A stretch of 64,000 nt of DNA from Variovorax brevis (GCF_030317105.1 NZ_JASZYG010000001.1:124001-188000), one strand, 5' to 3'. Shown: positions 47,197 to 56,834, counted from the stretch's first letter. Made by a program: numbers and translations. Notes: a model not told the origin generated them from the letters alone.

Positions 47197-48133
47197 ATGC
47201 CCGCACTACGCGGCGCAGCTGCGCGCACGCTTCAGATCAGCAGCCCCGCAATACCCACCGTTCTCGGCCGACCCGCACTCGAAGCCGTGCGACTGTCCGG
47301 CCGGGAAGGGCTGAACTCCCTGTTCGAATACGAGCTCCTGCTCAAGACCCCCGATGCCTTGAGTCCGGGTGCGAGCGGCGCGGTCGATTTCGACCTGGAT
47401 GGCTTCATCGGTCGTGAAATCAGTTGCCTGATTGAACTCGACGGCGTTGGTGAATTCGTTGCCGGCGCGGTGGGTGCGAGCGTGGACCACCTCGGCGCGG
47501 GCGTGCGCGAGATCAACGCGCTCATCACCGAGGCCGCGCTGTGGGGCGAGGAAGCCCGGCGACCAGGCGGAAGTCGCCAAGGCCCTCAAAGAGCAGAACG
47601 AAGCAATCAAAGGCGAAGGAGCTGCAAACGCCGAGGCCGGCGTATTCCCCGAACTCCAGGAACCACACCTGGTGCTGGCCTCGCCTGCGGGCATCGAGAC
47701 CACCAGCCAGTTCAGCACGCACATCGCGAGCAACGAGCACACGGCGATCACGAGTGGCAAGCACACCAGCATCACCAGTGGCGACAGCCTGCTGGCGGTG
47801 GCCTTGCAGGCCATCAAGCTCTTTGCGGCGCAGAAGGGCATCAAGGTGGTTGCGGCGCAGGCGGATATTGAAATCCAGGCGCTGAAGACCTGCATTCATC
47901 TGCTGGCCAAGGAGGAGATCACCCTCAAGGCCAACAAGATCACCATCCAAGCGGCGAGCGAATTGCTGATCAACGGTGGCGGAAGCTACGCGCATTACAA
48001 GAGCGGAAGCATCACCAGCGGGACCACCGGTAACGATGTTCGCCATGCCGCGAGCCACAGCATGACTGGGCCTGACAGCAAGGGCAGTCCGGGGCTGAGG
48101 GATCCACTGCGAGCAGGCCAACCAAATCCATAA
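47197..48133 (+). pseudogene. vgrG: vgrG with internal deletion and frame change
   Basis: The first about 118 codons, from ATG at 47197 (after GAGAGAAGAGAC), match the N-terminus of T6SS VgrG (VRLSGREGLNSLFEYELLLKTPD, EISCLIELDG). Near 47550-47560 the VgrG reading jumps to the next frame and continues to 48133 as the C-terminal DUF2345-like needle (KPGDQAEVAKALKEQNEAI, LVLASPAGIETT, a beta-helix of ITSGKHTSITSGDS units). The whole middle of VgrG, the gp27/gp5 core of about 500 residues, is missing. In frame, the first part reads on into 47871 as nonsense. It cannot form a spike tip. Confidence 0.85.
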
Positions 48134-48135
48134 CG

Positions 48136-48534
48136 CTTGATGGTGCATTGAAGGGTCGACCCCTGGAGGCCACTCAGGTGATGGCACATGAGGTCGGACA
48201 TGCCTTGTATCCCTATAAAGACGACTTTTCGTCCAAAGCAGCCTACGTTGGAGGAGCTTTGGCCGACGAGGCAGCCGCGACGATGAATAACATCAAGGTT
48301 CAGCGAGAAATAATTTCAAATGGCGGTCCTGATATTGGAATTGCAGGCGACATGAAGAATCATGAGACATATAACTCCGCATATGACAAATTTCTTGCTA
48401 CTGGAAACGCCGAAACGGCCAGGAATTCCATCGGAACGCAGATAGGGAGGGGTGAGATCACGTCAAATTCGAAGGAGCCTTATGCAGTTTACTACGGCAA
48501 CTGGTATGAAAGAACGTTTCCTGCCCGGAAGTAG
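48136..48534 (+). pseudogene. Orphan HEVGH metallopeptidase module, probable T6SS effector remnant
   Basis: The frame opens just behind the vgrG end, one frame away from it, and has no convincing start; TTG at 48148 gives 128 residues. It contains MAHEVGHALYP, a zincin zinc-binding motif, then a helical region (ADEAAATMNNIKVQREI) with a possible third ligand Glu, and ends YYGNWYERTF. Such domains are carried at the C-terminus of evolved VgrG or as separate effectors. It may once have been joined to the vgrG needle. AT content is higher than in flanking genes. Confidence 0.6.
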
Positions 48535-49051
48535 ATTATCTTTAATTGTATGCATTTTAATTGCAGCTGGCGTATCTGGATGCTCGAAAATGAAAATTGA
48601 TTCCAAGGACTCCATGGGCCACAAAAAACCTGGACTATGGGAAATGGTTCGCTCCCTTTCGAGTGAAGCCCCATTCACAAGAGAAAAAGTGCAAACCGCG
48701 ATTTCAGTCGAGTTGCTGGAGGCCGAGTCAAATGGCGGGCCATTTCGGTTCTATCGGGCAGGCCCGATTCAATTGGACGAGGGCGTGGTTCTCTCAAAGG
48801 TGGACTTGCGCATCAAGCGAACAGGCGTCCATCCAGGCTTTCTTGTGCTGGAAGTCGGTGGGGCGTGCCTTCCCCTTGCAAAAGTCCGTGAGCAATACGG
48901 AACGATGCACGTCACAGGAGCACCTCGCGGTCGATCTCCCGACGACGCAACGACCTACTCCTCCCCTGAGCCCTGGGGGCATTTGTCGTTCGGTTTTCGA
49001 GAACGCAGCCCTGATTGCCTGGCCTATATCGCGTTTGAACCCAAGCCTTAA
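48506..49051 (+). CDS. Lipoprotein, possible immunity partner of the metallopeptidase
   Basis: 181 residues from ATG at 48506, overlapping the metallopeptidase frame by 29 bases. The N-terminus is a lipoprotein signal (LSLIVCILIAAGVSGC) with lipobox Val-Ser-Gly-Cys. The mature part is mixed beta with no family I know (AISVELLEAESNGGPFRFYR, VDLRIKRTGVHPGFLVLEV). A periplasmic lipoprotein right behind a cell-wall or envelope peptidase effector is the classic place for T6SS immunity; this is inference from position. Low-GC codon use matches the metallopeptidase segment. Confidence 0.65.
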   Translation: MKERFLPGSRLSLIVCILIAAGVSGCSKMKIDSKDSMGHKKPGLWEMVRSLSSEAPFTREKVQTAISVELLEAESNGGPFRFYRAGPIQLDEGVVLSKVDLRIKRTGVHPGFLVLEVGGACLPLAKVREQYGTMHVTGAPRGRSPDDATTYSSPEPWGHLSFGFRERSPDCLAYIAFEPKP

Positions 49052-49146
49052 AAAAAGCGCTCGTTTCGTCCGTAGAACCAGCGCGCTCATGGAGCGTGCA
49101 AACAATCATCAGGCGCCATAAAAAATTTCAGGGAAGAAGAAAGCCA

Positions 49147-52100
49147 ATGGCTCAGCCGCCAAATATCAAAGAGCTCCAGAAGATCTCGGAACAACAAGAA
49201 ACAGCAATCGTGCCGCTCACGCAGGTGGCCATGGGCGTCATCGAGAGAAAGGCAAAGCAGGCGGCCAATGCGGGCGCCGGTGTGCTCATTCGAGGCAGCG
49301 GTGCACAGGCGCTGCTTCTGCCGCAAGCCGAAGCTTTGGAAAGCTTGGGGCGCAAAGTCAAATCCGCGCTTCTGGCGCAGGCCAACGCGGGAAAGGAGAA
49401 ATCCATTGCCTGGCTGCTCCGGCGCCTCACCACAGCGGTCGAACGGGTCCTTTCAAAGCGAAGGGGTGCCATGCCCACCATCGCCCGCAAGGTGACGCAA
49501 AGCGATCACGAAAGGCCTGGAGAGCACTTGGAAGGGCAGGGCAAGCAGGCAGCAGCCAAAGGCGATGCCAACTGTTGCGTGGCTACAGGCGGAGGCAAGG
49601 CACCCTCAGCCAAAGCCTCGACGGGCGGCTCTATCAACTTCGCCACAGGCAGCGAAACCGTGGCACACACCGACTTCAGCCTGCCCGGCCTGATGCCTAT
49701 TGTGTGGACTCGCCTCTACTACTCGCGCCTGGGCGCCTATGACCTACCCAACAGCGCTACCGGCCAAGACGCGGTGCCGGCTTACCTGGGGGCACGCTGG
49801 ACCAGCCCTTACACCACCCGCATTGAGCAAGACGAGGACGGTAGCCTGCGCTACTTCGCCGCCGATGGGCGCGAGCATCTGTTCCCTGCACTGGCGGGTC
49901 CGGGCGATGACCATTCGGGCCGCGACGGTTACCTCAATGCCATTGGCCAGACCCACCACAATGCCATCGAAGACCTCACTCTCGGGCGAGGCAATGTGTA
50001 TACGCTGGTCCTGTCGCACGGACGTGACTTCATTGAGACCTTCGAGTTGGCGCCTGCATTCGTTCGAAATGGCAAGCCCCAAACGAAGAACAGGGCCGTC
50101 TGCTACCGACTGATCAGCCAACGCACGCAGGCTGGCCACACCACGGAGTTGTCCTATCGCCACCCCGGTGGGCAACTGTCGGACATCGTCAGCGGCAACA
50201 CCCACGTTTGCACTGCTCTCGATGAGCGCGGTTGCATCCGGGGTCTGTGGCTTGTGCAGGATGGCGTCGCGGCGCGCGAACTGGCGCGCTACACCTATGC
50301 GCACAACGCAGACGGCAGCAGCGACCTCATCGGCGCACAGGATGAATACCAGAACAGTTGGCGCTATGGATACCTGCAAGCCGCCCCCGGCAAGGCGCTT
50401 CACCCGCCGCAGCGGCAAAGCACCCATTTGCTGAACGCCTACAGCGATCGCACTGGGCGCGGCATGCGTCTGAGCTGGATGCATCCCGATGGCTTTGAAG
50501 CGCCACTCAATGCGCGCAACAGCGCACAGGCGCGCGCCTGGTATGAACAGGCGGACGACGGCAGCTTCGGCACCACCATCGTGGGGAACAAGCACATCCG
50601 CCTGACGACCGTTATCGATGCGATGGGCGCCCACACCCTCTACTACTTCGACATCCTGGGCTATGTCTATCGCATCGTGTACCCAGAGATCAAGGATGAG
50701 CATGGGCAGATCTGGCGGCATCAGGAATGGTTCGTGCGCGATGCTCGCAAGAACATCACCAGTCATGTCCACCCAGACGGCAGCCGTGACAGCTATAGCT
50801 ATGACGCAAAGGGCAATCTCATCCGCCAGACGCGGCCTGACAACACCACGATTCACTTTGCGTATGACGCGGCCGACAATCTCACAGGCATCCGCGATGG
50901 TGAGGGCCATGTCTGGAAACGCGCCTATGACGGAGTCAATCTCGTCGAGGAAATCGACCCCCTGGGCCACAAGACCGAGTACGCCTATAACGAGGCTGGC
51001 CTCCCTGTTGAAATCACCGACGCCAAGGGTGGCAAGAAGCAAATGGCCTACAACAGCGCAGGCCAACTCACCGCTTACACGGACTGCTCGGGCAAGACCT
51101 CACTGTGGTCTTACGACGAGCGCGGCCGCCTCATCAAGGCGGTCAACGCTGCACGCGAGACCACCCACTACCACTACGAACGCGGCCAACTCGCCCAAGT
51201 CGAGCTGCCCGATGGTAACAAGGAGCATCTTGAACATGACGCGGAAGGTCGCCTGCTCATACATCGCGATGCCCTGCAGCGAGAAACCCGCTACCAATAC
51301 AGCCAGGCCGGCCTCATCTCGCAACGCCAAGACGCCAATGGGCACCTTTTGGAGTACCAGTGGGACAAGCTGGGACGCCTCCTTTCACTGCACAACGAAA
51401 ACGCTCGCCAGCACCGCTTCCAATACAACGAGCGCGGTCAACTCGTGGGGGAGGTGCACTTCGACAATGCGGCGACCCAATACCGCTATGCCCCAGCAAA
51501 CGGCATCCTTCGCCAGATCAAGGAGGCCCACGGCCTCACTCAGTTGCAGTTCGACCCCATGGGCCGGCTCACCGAGCGTCGCGCAAGTCTGTACAAGCAG
51601 GATTCGCCTCAAACCCGCGAAATTGACGCCGCCAGCGTGCTCACCGAAAGCTACGGCTACAACGCCAATGGTCAGCTCAGCGACGCGCGCAACGCCAACG
51701 TCCACCTGCAGTGGTTCTACACGCCCACGGGTCTCATCCGAGCCGAGCACCAGCACGGCAGGAGTGGCGAGCAGATCGCCACCGCCGTATGGCAACACAG
51801 CCATGACGCGCTGGGCGTTCGCACCCAGACGATCCGACCTGATGGTCACACGATCGACTGGCTCACCTACGGCTCGGGCCACGTGCATGGCTTGCTGCTG
51901 GATGGGCAGGAAGTGCTGCAGTTCGAGCGCGACGACTTGCATCGGGAAGTCAAGCGAATGCAATCCAACCAGATCGCGCAAGAAAGCCAGTACGACCCGG
52001 CCGGGCGCTTGAAAGCGCAAATCCTCCGTCGCGCGGAGCGCTTGAGCCAAAGCACCGGAACTGCCGTCAATGCCAATGCCTTGAACGTCCAGCGCCACTA

Positions 52101-53580
52101 TCGCTACGACCGCGCCGGCCAACTCACGGACATCGGCGACAGTCGCCGAGGCGCCCTGAGCTACCGCTACGACCCCGTCGGGCGCCTGCTGCAGGCCACC
52201 AGTGGTCTGGGCACGGAGCATTTCGCCTTTGATCCGGCCAGCAACACCCTTGACGCAGACCCTGCGCGGCACGGGTCGTTGTCCACCGCCAGCCACACTT
52301 CTCGAATCCACGGACTGCCGGCCGTCCTGAACAACCTCATCGCGCAATACGCCGGCACGCACTACGAATACGACGCCCGGGGCAACATGACCCTGCGCGT
52401 GCACAACGGCCAGAGCACACGGTTCCGTTGGGATGCATTCGGTCGATTGATTGAGGCGCGCGGCAACCAGACCAGCACCACCTTCAGCTACGACCCATTG
52501 GGCAGGCGCATGGCCAAGCGCAGCGCGCCGATCATCGTCACTCCCAGCGGGGCAGGCAGCGGCTGGTACGCGCAGGAATATCGTCGCCAAGTGCAAGAGC
52601 GCGCCTTGGGCACCACCCTGTACGGATGGGATGGCGACCAGATGGTGACGGAGATCGATACGACGCGCCAAACGGCGACGCACTACATCTACGAACCCGG
52701 AGGCTTCACGCCGCTGATGCAGGCGCGAACAGCAGTAGACCCGCGAAGTGCATTCCTCAGACGCCCCATCAACTACGCGCAGGCCTACGCCAACGACGCG
52801 GGTGAGTACGACATGGATCGCGATCCGTTGTACAACGGTCAGTACGCGCCGGGGATCGATGAACACGGGGAGGGCCCCGCTCCGTTGAGAGACATCCACT
52901 ACTACCAGTGCGACCATCTCGGCACGCCGATGGAGTTGACGGACAGCGAAGGAAAGCTGGCTTGGGAGGCGAACTACAAGGCGTGGGGAGAGGCCAGGAT
53001 CACGATCAGTGAGGCGGCACGCAAGGCGGGCATCCGAAACCAGATTCGCTTCCAGGGGCAGTATCTGGACGATGAGACGGGGCTGCACTACAACCGCTTC
53101 AGGTACTACGACCCTCAAGCTGGGAGGTTTGTCTCGAAGGATCCAATCGGGCTACAAGGTGGTATTAACCTGCTGCAATACGCACCGAGTCCGATTGGCT
53201 GGATTGATCCATTTGGCCTGTGCCCGTGTCCGAAAGGAACCATTGAATCCGCCAAAATTCATTTCATGCAAAGCAATGCGAGAAATCAAACCGGCGACTT
53301 TACTGTGCTGGGCAATGCTGAAAATCTATCGTCGGGCGTTCTTGAGGCCGACGTTCTCAAAATTAGAGTGTGGAAGGATTTAACTGGAAAAATATGGACA
53401 CTGGATCATCGAAGGCTTGCCGCATTCAAGCTTGCCAATCAAAAATGCGTCCCGGTAAATGAAATTGACCAGGATCAACTAGATAGGTCCGAAGTTGCCA
53501 GAAAAATGACCACCAGAAATGGCGGAGTTTCTATGGATTTGAAGTTGGAAGATGGGCGTCGTATTAAGGTGCAAAAATGA
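49147..53580 (+). CDS. Rhs polymorphic toxin with variable C-terminal domain
   Basis: 1477 residues from ATG at 49147. The N-terminal about 150 residues are helical and hold no recognised PAAR domain. An Rhs entry region (GGSINFATGSETVAHTDFSLPG) and YD repeats forming the cocoon follow (residues about 200-1290; YDAKGNLI, YDERGRL, YDPLGRRM and others). The Rhs core end is RFRYYDPQAGRFVSKDPIGLQGG..., ending at DPFGL (residues 1354-1358), the autoproteolysis site. The last 119 residues are the toxin. They contain GDFTVLGNAENL and IWTLDHRRLAAFKLA, which resembles the ParB-like nuclease fold. Codon use turns AT-rich from about 53230, as expected of swapped tips. Confidence 0.92.
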   Translation: MAQPPNIKELQKISEQQETAIVPLTQVAMGVIERKAKQAANAGAGVLIRGSGAQALLLPQAEALESLGRKVKSALLAQANAGKEKSIAWLLRRLTTAVERVLSKRRGAMPTIARKVTQSDHERPGEHLEGQGKQAAAKGDANCCVATGGGKAPSAKASTGGSINFATGSETVAHTDFSLPGLMPIVWTRLYYSRLGAYDLPNSATGQDAVPAYLGARWTSPYTTRIEQDEDGSLRYFAADGREHLFPALAGPGDDHSGRDGYLNAIGQTHHNAIEDLTLGRGNVYTLVLSHGRDFIETFELAPAFVRNGKPQTKNRAVCYRLISQRTQAGHTTELSYRHPGGQLSDIVSGNTHVCTALDERGCIRGLWLVQDGVAARELARYTYAHNADGSSDLIGAQDEYQNSWRYGYLQAAPGKALHPPQRQSTHLLNAYSDRTGRGMRLSWMHPDGFEAPLNARNSAQARAWYEQADDGSFGTTIVGNKHIRLTTVIDAMGAHTLYYFDILGYVYRIVYPEIKDEHGQIWRHQEWFVRDARKNITSHVHPDGSRDSYSYDAKGNLIRQTRPDNTTIHFAYDAADNLTGIRDGEGHVWKRAYDGVNLVEEIDPLGHKTEYAYNEAGLPVEITDAKGGKKQMAYNSAGQLTAYTDCSGKTSLWSYDERGRLIKAVNAARETTHYHYERGQLAQVELPDGNKEHLEHDAEGRLLIHRDALQRETRYQYSQAGLISQRQDANGHLLEYQWDKLGRLLSLHNENARQHRFQYNERGQLVGEVHFDNAATQYRYAPANGILRQIKEAHGLTQLQFDPMGRLTERRASLYKQDSPQTREIDAASVLTESYGYNANGQLSDARNANVHLQWFYTPTGLIRAEHQHGRSGEQIATAVWQHSHDALGVRTQTIRPDGHTIDWLTYGSGHVHGLLLDGQEVLQFERDDLHREVKRMQSNQIAQESQYDPAGRLKAQILRRAERLSQSTGTAVNANALNVQRHYRYDRAGQLTDIGDSRRGALSYRYDPVGRLLQATSGLGTEHFAFDPASNTLDADPARHGSLSTASHTSRIHGLPAVLNNLIAQYAGTHYEYDARGNMTLRVHNGQSTRFRWDAFGRLIEARGNQTSTTFSYDPLGRRMAKRSAPIIVTPSGAGSGWYAQEYRRQVQERALGTTLYGWDGDQMVTEIDTTRQTATHYIYEPGGFTPLMQARTAVDPRSAFLRRPINYAQAYANDAGEYDMDRDPLYNGQYAPGIDEHGEGPAPLRDIHYYQCDHLGTPMELTDSEGKLAWEANYKAWGEARITISEAARKAGIRNQIRFQGQYLDDETGLHYNRFRYYDPQAGRFVSKDPIGLQGGINLLQYAPSPIGWIDPFGLCPCPKGTIESAKIHFMQSNARNQTGDFTVLGNAENLSSGVLEADVLKIRVWKDLTGKIWTLDHRRLAAFKLANQKCVPVNEIDQDQLDRSEVARKMTTRNGGVSMDLKLEDGRRIKVQK

Positions 53581-53840
53581 GCTCAATGGATAAATTGATT
53601 TCGGATATGAAAAACAAGGATGATTTCCTTGTTTTTTTGAAGGCGCTTGTTGCTGATTTGAGATCAAATGAGTCAACTTGGGAGAATAAAACTCTCGAAT
53701 CATACTTCGAAGGATTAAGTGGATGGGTGGAGGGTATGGAGGGATATTATGCAAACAATGGCATCAAGAATATTGATCTAAAAAGAGTAAGCTGGCGAAT
53801 ATTTGCGGACATGCTTTTATCTGCAAAGTATTATGAGTAA
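53577..53840 (+). CDS. Rhs immunity protein (DUF7660-like)
   Basis: 87 residues; its ATG overlaps the Rhs stop as ATGA. Small, acidic and helical, with DDFLVFLKALVADLRSN and WENKTLESYFEGLSGWVEGMEGYY, the pattern of DUF7660-type immunity proteins. It is as AT-rich as the Rhs tail. It should bind and block the toxin made by the preceding gene. No signal peptide, so protection is cytosolic, in keeping with a nuclease toxin. Confidence 0.85.
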   Translation: MSSMDKLISDMKNKDDFLVFLKALVADLRSNESTWENKTLESYFEGLSGWVEGMEGYYANNGIKNIDLKRVSWRIFADMLLSAKYYE

Positions 53841-53870
53841 TCGAGTCGCGATGCGTCACACTGTTGTGCT

Positions 53871-54836
53871 CTATTCCGTAGGGGACGCAATGGCAGTGGG
53901 TGCCGCCGCCAATTCCCTCCCAAACTGCGTCACCAACCCCCTCAACCACCGATGCGCCGCCGAGTGATGCGCGCGCTCATGCCAGAGCTGATAGAACCGC
54001 ATCCCCGGAAACCCCTCCGGCGCCTTCAAGACAGCTAGCGGCAACAGCCCCGCGTAGTACTCCGCAAAGTGCCGCGCCGTCGTAAAGACCAGCTGCGTAC
54101 TCGCCGCAATCGACGGCGCCAGCGCGAAATAGGGCACCTGCACGCGCGCCTCGCGGCTCCGATGGCGCTCCGACAAGTAGCTTTCAACCACCCCGCGCTG
54201 CGCCATCGCATACGGCACAGGCACGATGTGCCCTGCGGCAAGGTAGTCCTCTTCAGTGACCTGCGTTGCGCCATCGCGCGCCAACGGATGATCCCGCGCC
54301 ACCAGGCAAGCAAGCTCATCCTCCAGCAACAGCGAGATATGCAGATGCTCCGGCGGCGAAGGCCAGTTGCCGATGACAAGATCCAGTTCGTCATCCCCCA
54401 ACGCCCGCTCGAAATCAAAGGTCGGCCCCAGCGCACTCAACACGATGCGGCAATGCGGCGCCTCGACACCCACGTGCTGCGCCAAACGCGCAATCCATGA
54501 TGGGGCGATGTAGTCCGGTGATGCAATCCGGAAAGTCAGCTTGGCCTGCGCGGGCACAAACTCCTCCGGCTCTGCGAGCAGGGCTTCCATGGCGCCCAAG
54601 GCCTGACGAGCCTGCGCCGCCAATCCCGCAGCCCGCGACGTCGGCACCATCGTGGTCCCGTCGCGCACCATCAACGCATCGCCAAAGATCTCCCGCAAGC
54701 GCTTGAGCGACCCGCTCACCGCCGGCTGCGTCAACTGCAATCTTGCTGCGGCACGCGACACGCTGCGCTCTTCCACCACGGTGGCGAGCACGCGCAATAA
54801 ATGCCCGTCTAGCTGGTCGACGCTTCGCACTGGCAT
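53871..54836 (-). CDS. LysR-family transcriptional regulator
   Basis: 321 residues. The N-terminal winged HTH reads VVEERSVSRAAARLQLTQPAVSGSLKRLREIFGD (about residues 18-52). The effector-binding domain covers about 95-305 and is preceded by a linker helix. It is divergent from the MFS-uraD pair with 136 bases between, so it probably senses a ureide or purine breakdown intermediate and controls both promoters. Confidence 0.9.
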   Translation of the reverse strand: MPVRSVDQLDGHLLRVLATVVEERSVSRAAARLQLTQPAVSGSLKRLREIFGDALMVRDGTTMVPTSRAAGLAAQARQALGAMEALLAEPEEFVPAQAKLTFRIASPDYIAPSWIARLAQHVGVEAPHCRIVLSALGPTFDFERALGDDELDLVIGNWPSPPEHLHISLLLEDELACLVARDHPLARDGATQVTEEDYLAAGHIVPVPYAMAQRGVVESYLSERHRSREARVQVPYFALAPSIAASTQLVFTTARHFAEYYAGLLPLAVLKAPEGFPGMRFYQLWHERAHHSAAHRWLRGLVTQFGRELAAAPTAIASPTE

Positions 54837-54851
54837 CGTGTCCGGGACCCC

Positions 54852-54879
54852 GTCTATGGATATGGCCGATGCAGTCTAT
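54852..54879. promoter_or_regulatory. Spaced direct repeat in LysR/MFS divergent region
   Basis: GTCTAT occurs at 54852-54857 and 54874-54879, 22 bases apart (about two helical turns), close to the LysR start. It is a possible site for the regulator; no clear T-N11-A palindrome was fixed. Confidence 0.25.
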
Positions 54880-54972
54880 AGCGATTCCCATGCCGCGCAG
54901 CTATCGACACTTGTGGGGGGCGAATGGCCCAATCCGTGCATCCCACCCTGATCGCTGAACCGAGGAGTTTTC

Positions 54973-56304
54973 ATGACGACCCTGGACATACCGCAGCAAG
55001 TCGCGCCCCCGGCGCCGACCAGCGCGCTGGACGCGGCTTACCGCCGCATCACCTGGCGCATCATCCCTTTCATCTTCGTGCTCTGGGTCCTGGCCTGGGT
55101 CGACCGCGTCAACGTGGGCTTCGTCAAGCTCACGATGCTCGACGAACTGCAATGGAGCGAAGCGGTCTACGGCCTGGGCGCCGGCATCTTCTTTCTCGGC
55201 TACTTCTTCTTCGAGGTGCCCTCGAACCTGCTGCTGCAAAAGATCGGCGCCAAGAAGACGATCATGCGCATCACCATCGGCTGGGGATTGGTGTGCATCG
55301 CCACCATGTTCGTCAAGACGCCGACGATGTTCTACCTGCTGCGCTTCCTGATGGGTGTGTTCGAGGCAGGCTTCTACCCCGGCATCATCCTGTACCTGAC
55401 CTACTGGTACCCGAGCGAGCGGCGGGCCAAGGCTTTCGGCATCTTCATGTCGGCCTCGGCCATCGCGGGTGTCATCGGCGGTCCGCTGGCGGGCACGATC
55501 ATGAACGGCATGCACGGCCTCAACGGCTGGTCGGGCTGGCAGTGGGTGTTTTTGATCGAAGGCATTCCCTCGGTCATCGCCGGCTTCGTGACCTGGCTCT
55601 ACCTGACGGACAAGCCCGAGCAGGCCCACTGGCTCACGGCCGAGCAGCGCAAGCTGGTGCATGACGACCTGGCGCGCGACGGCAAGGCGCTCGGCCACCG
55701 CGAAGAGAGCCTGATCGCCTCGCTGAAAGACGGCCGCATGTGGCTGCTCATCCTGATCTTCTTTTGCATCATCGCGGCCAATTCGTCGCTGACTTTCTTC
55801 GGTCCTTCCGTGGTGAAGGAAGTGGGCTTCACCAACCCCGCGACGGTCGGCTGGATCATGTCCATCTCGTACCTTTGCGGCGCCGCCGGCATGATCTACA
55901 ACGGCCTGCATTCGGACCGCAAGCAGGAATGCCGGCTGCACTGTGCCTACGCGGCCGCCCTTGGCGCCTTGGGCCTGGCATTGACGGCGGTGTTCATGAA
56001 GACCAGCCCGATGCTCGCCCTCATGGCGCAGACGGTCGCCATCATCGGAACGATGAGCGCGATTCCGGTGTTCTGGCAGTTGCCCGGTCGCTTCCTGGCA
56101 GGCGCTGCGGCCGCGGGTGGCGTGGCACTGATCAACTCGATTGCGAACCTGGCCGGTTTCGGTGCACCGTACATGCTCGGCGTCATCAAGACGTCGACGG
56201 GCTTGCTCTCGCCGGGGCTGTTCATCGTCTCGGCCGTCGAGGTGTGCGCAGCGCTGCTGATCATCGCCTTCGTTCCCCGTTTCGTGAAGAAGGAAGCCAA
56301 ATGA
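54973..56304 (+). CDS. MFS transporter (anion:cation symporter type)
   Basis: 443 residues with twelve expected membrane helices. Family marks: WVDRVNVGFVKLTM in helix 1-loop, the loop-2 region YFFFEVPSNLLLQKIGAKK, and GFYPGIILYLTYWYPSERRAKAFG in loop 4-5, typical of the ACS branch that carries organic acids such as phthalate, hydroxyphenylacetate or allantoate. The downstream uraD gene starts in an ATGA overlap, so a ureide or urate-derived substrate is likely. Confidence 0.9.
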   Translation: MTTLDIPQQVAPPAPTSALDAAYRRITWRIIPFIFVLWVLAWVDRVNVGFVKLTMLDELQWSEAVYGLGAGIFFLGYFFFEVPSNLLLQKIGAKKTIMRITIGWGLVCIATMFVKTPTMFYLLRFLMGVFEAGFYPGIILYLTYWYPSERRAKAFGIFMSASAIAGVIGGPLAGTIMNGMHGLNGWSGWQWVFLIEGIPSVIAGFVTWLYLTDKPEQAHWLTAEQRKLVHDDLARDGKALGHREESLIASLKDGRMWLLILIFFCIIAANSSLTFFGPSVVKEVGFTNPATVGWIMSISYLCGAAGMIYNGLHSDRKQECRLHCAYAAALGALGLALTAVFMKTSPMLALMAQTVAIIGTMSAIPVFWQLPGRFLAGAAAAGGVALINSIANLAGFGAPYMLGVIKTSTGLLSPGLFIVSAVEVCAALLIIAFVPRFVKKEAK

Positions 56305-56834
56305 GCGCAGTCTTGAAGGAACAGCCGGCCTCGAACCTGCGCGGCATCAACAACCTCGACAAGCCCGACTTCGTGGCAGCCCTGGGCGGTGTGTTCGAGC
56401 ATTCCGCATGGGTCGCATCGCAGGCGTGGCACGCACGGCCCTTTGCCACCATCGACGCCTTGCACGACGCCATGATCCGCTCCGTGCGCAGCGCGGACCG
56501 CGGCGTGCAACTGGCCTTCCTGCGCGGCCACCCGGAACTCGCAGGCAAGGAAGCGCAGGCCGGCACGATGACCGACCATTCGACCGCCGAGCAGGCAGGC
56601 CTGAATGCGCTGAGCCACGAAGAGATGCGTTCGCTGCAATGGCTCAACGCCGCATACGCCGCCAAGCATGGCTTCCCGTTCATCATCGCGGTGCTGGCGA
56701 ACACCAAGTCGCAGATATTCCAGGCCCTGCATACGCGGCTGGACAACGAGACGGAAGACGAACTGGTGGCCGCGATCGATCAGATCGCGATCATCACGCG
56801 GCTGAGACTGGGGCGCCTGCTCGGCGCGCCTTGA
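56301..56834 (+). CDS. uraD: OHCU decarboxylase (UraD)
   Basis: 177 residues from ATG at 56301, overlapping the MFS stop. It shows the OHCU signatures FEHSAWVASQAW, RGHPELAGK with the catalytic His, TAEQAGLNAL, and the substrate-site motif KHGFPFIIAVLANTKSQIF. It decarboxylates 2-oxo-4-hydroxy-4-carboxy-5-ureidoimidazoline to S-allantoin in urate breakdown. The other urate-pathway genes are not in this window. Confidence 0.93.
   Translation: MSAVLKEQPASNLRGINNLDKPDFVAALGGVFEHSAWVASQAWHARPFATIDALHDAMIRSVRSADRGVQLAFLRGHPELAGKEAQAGTMTDHSTAEQAGLNALSHEEMRSLQWLNAAYAAKHGFPFIIAVLANTKSQIFQALHTRLDNETEDELVAAIDQIAIITRLRLGRLLGAP

Noticed and set aside
47563..47871. Continuation of the first vgrG frame past the junction
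   Set aside because: After 47560 the product becomes a nonsense Arg/Gly/His-rich sequence, while the adjacent frame gives the VgrG needle.
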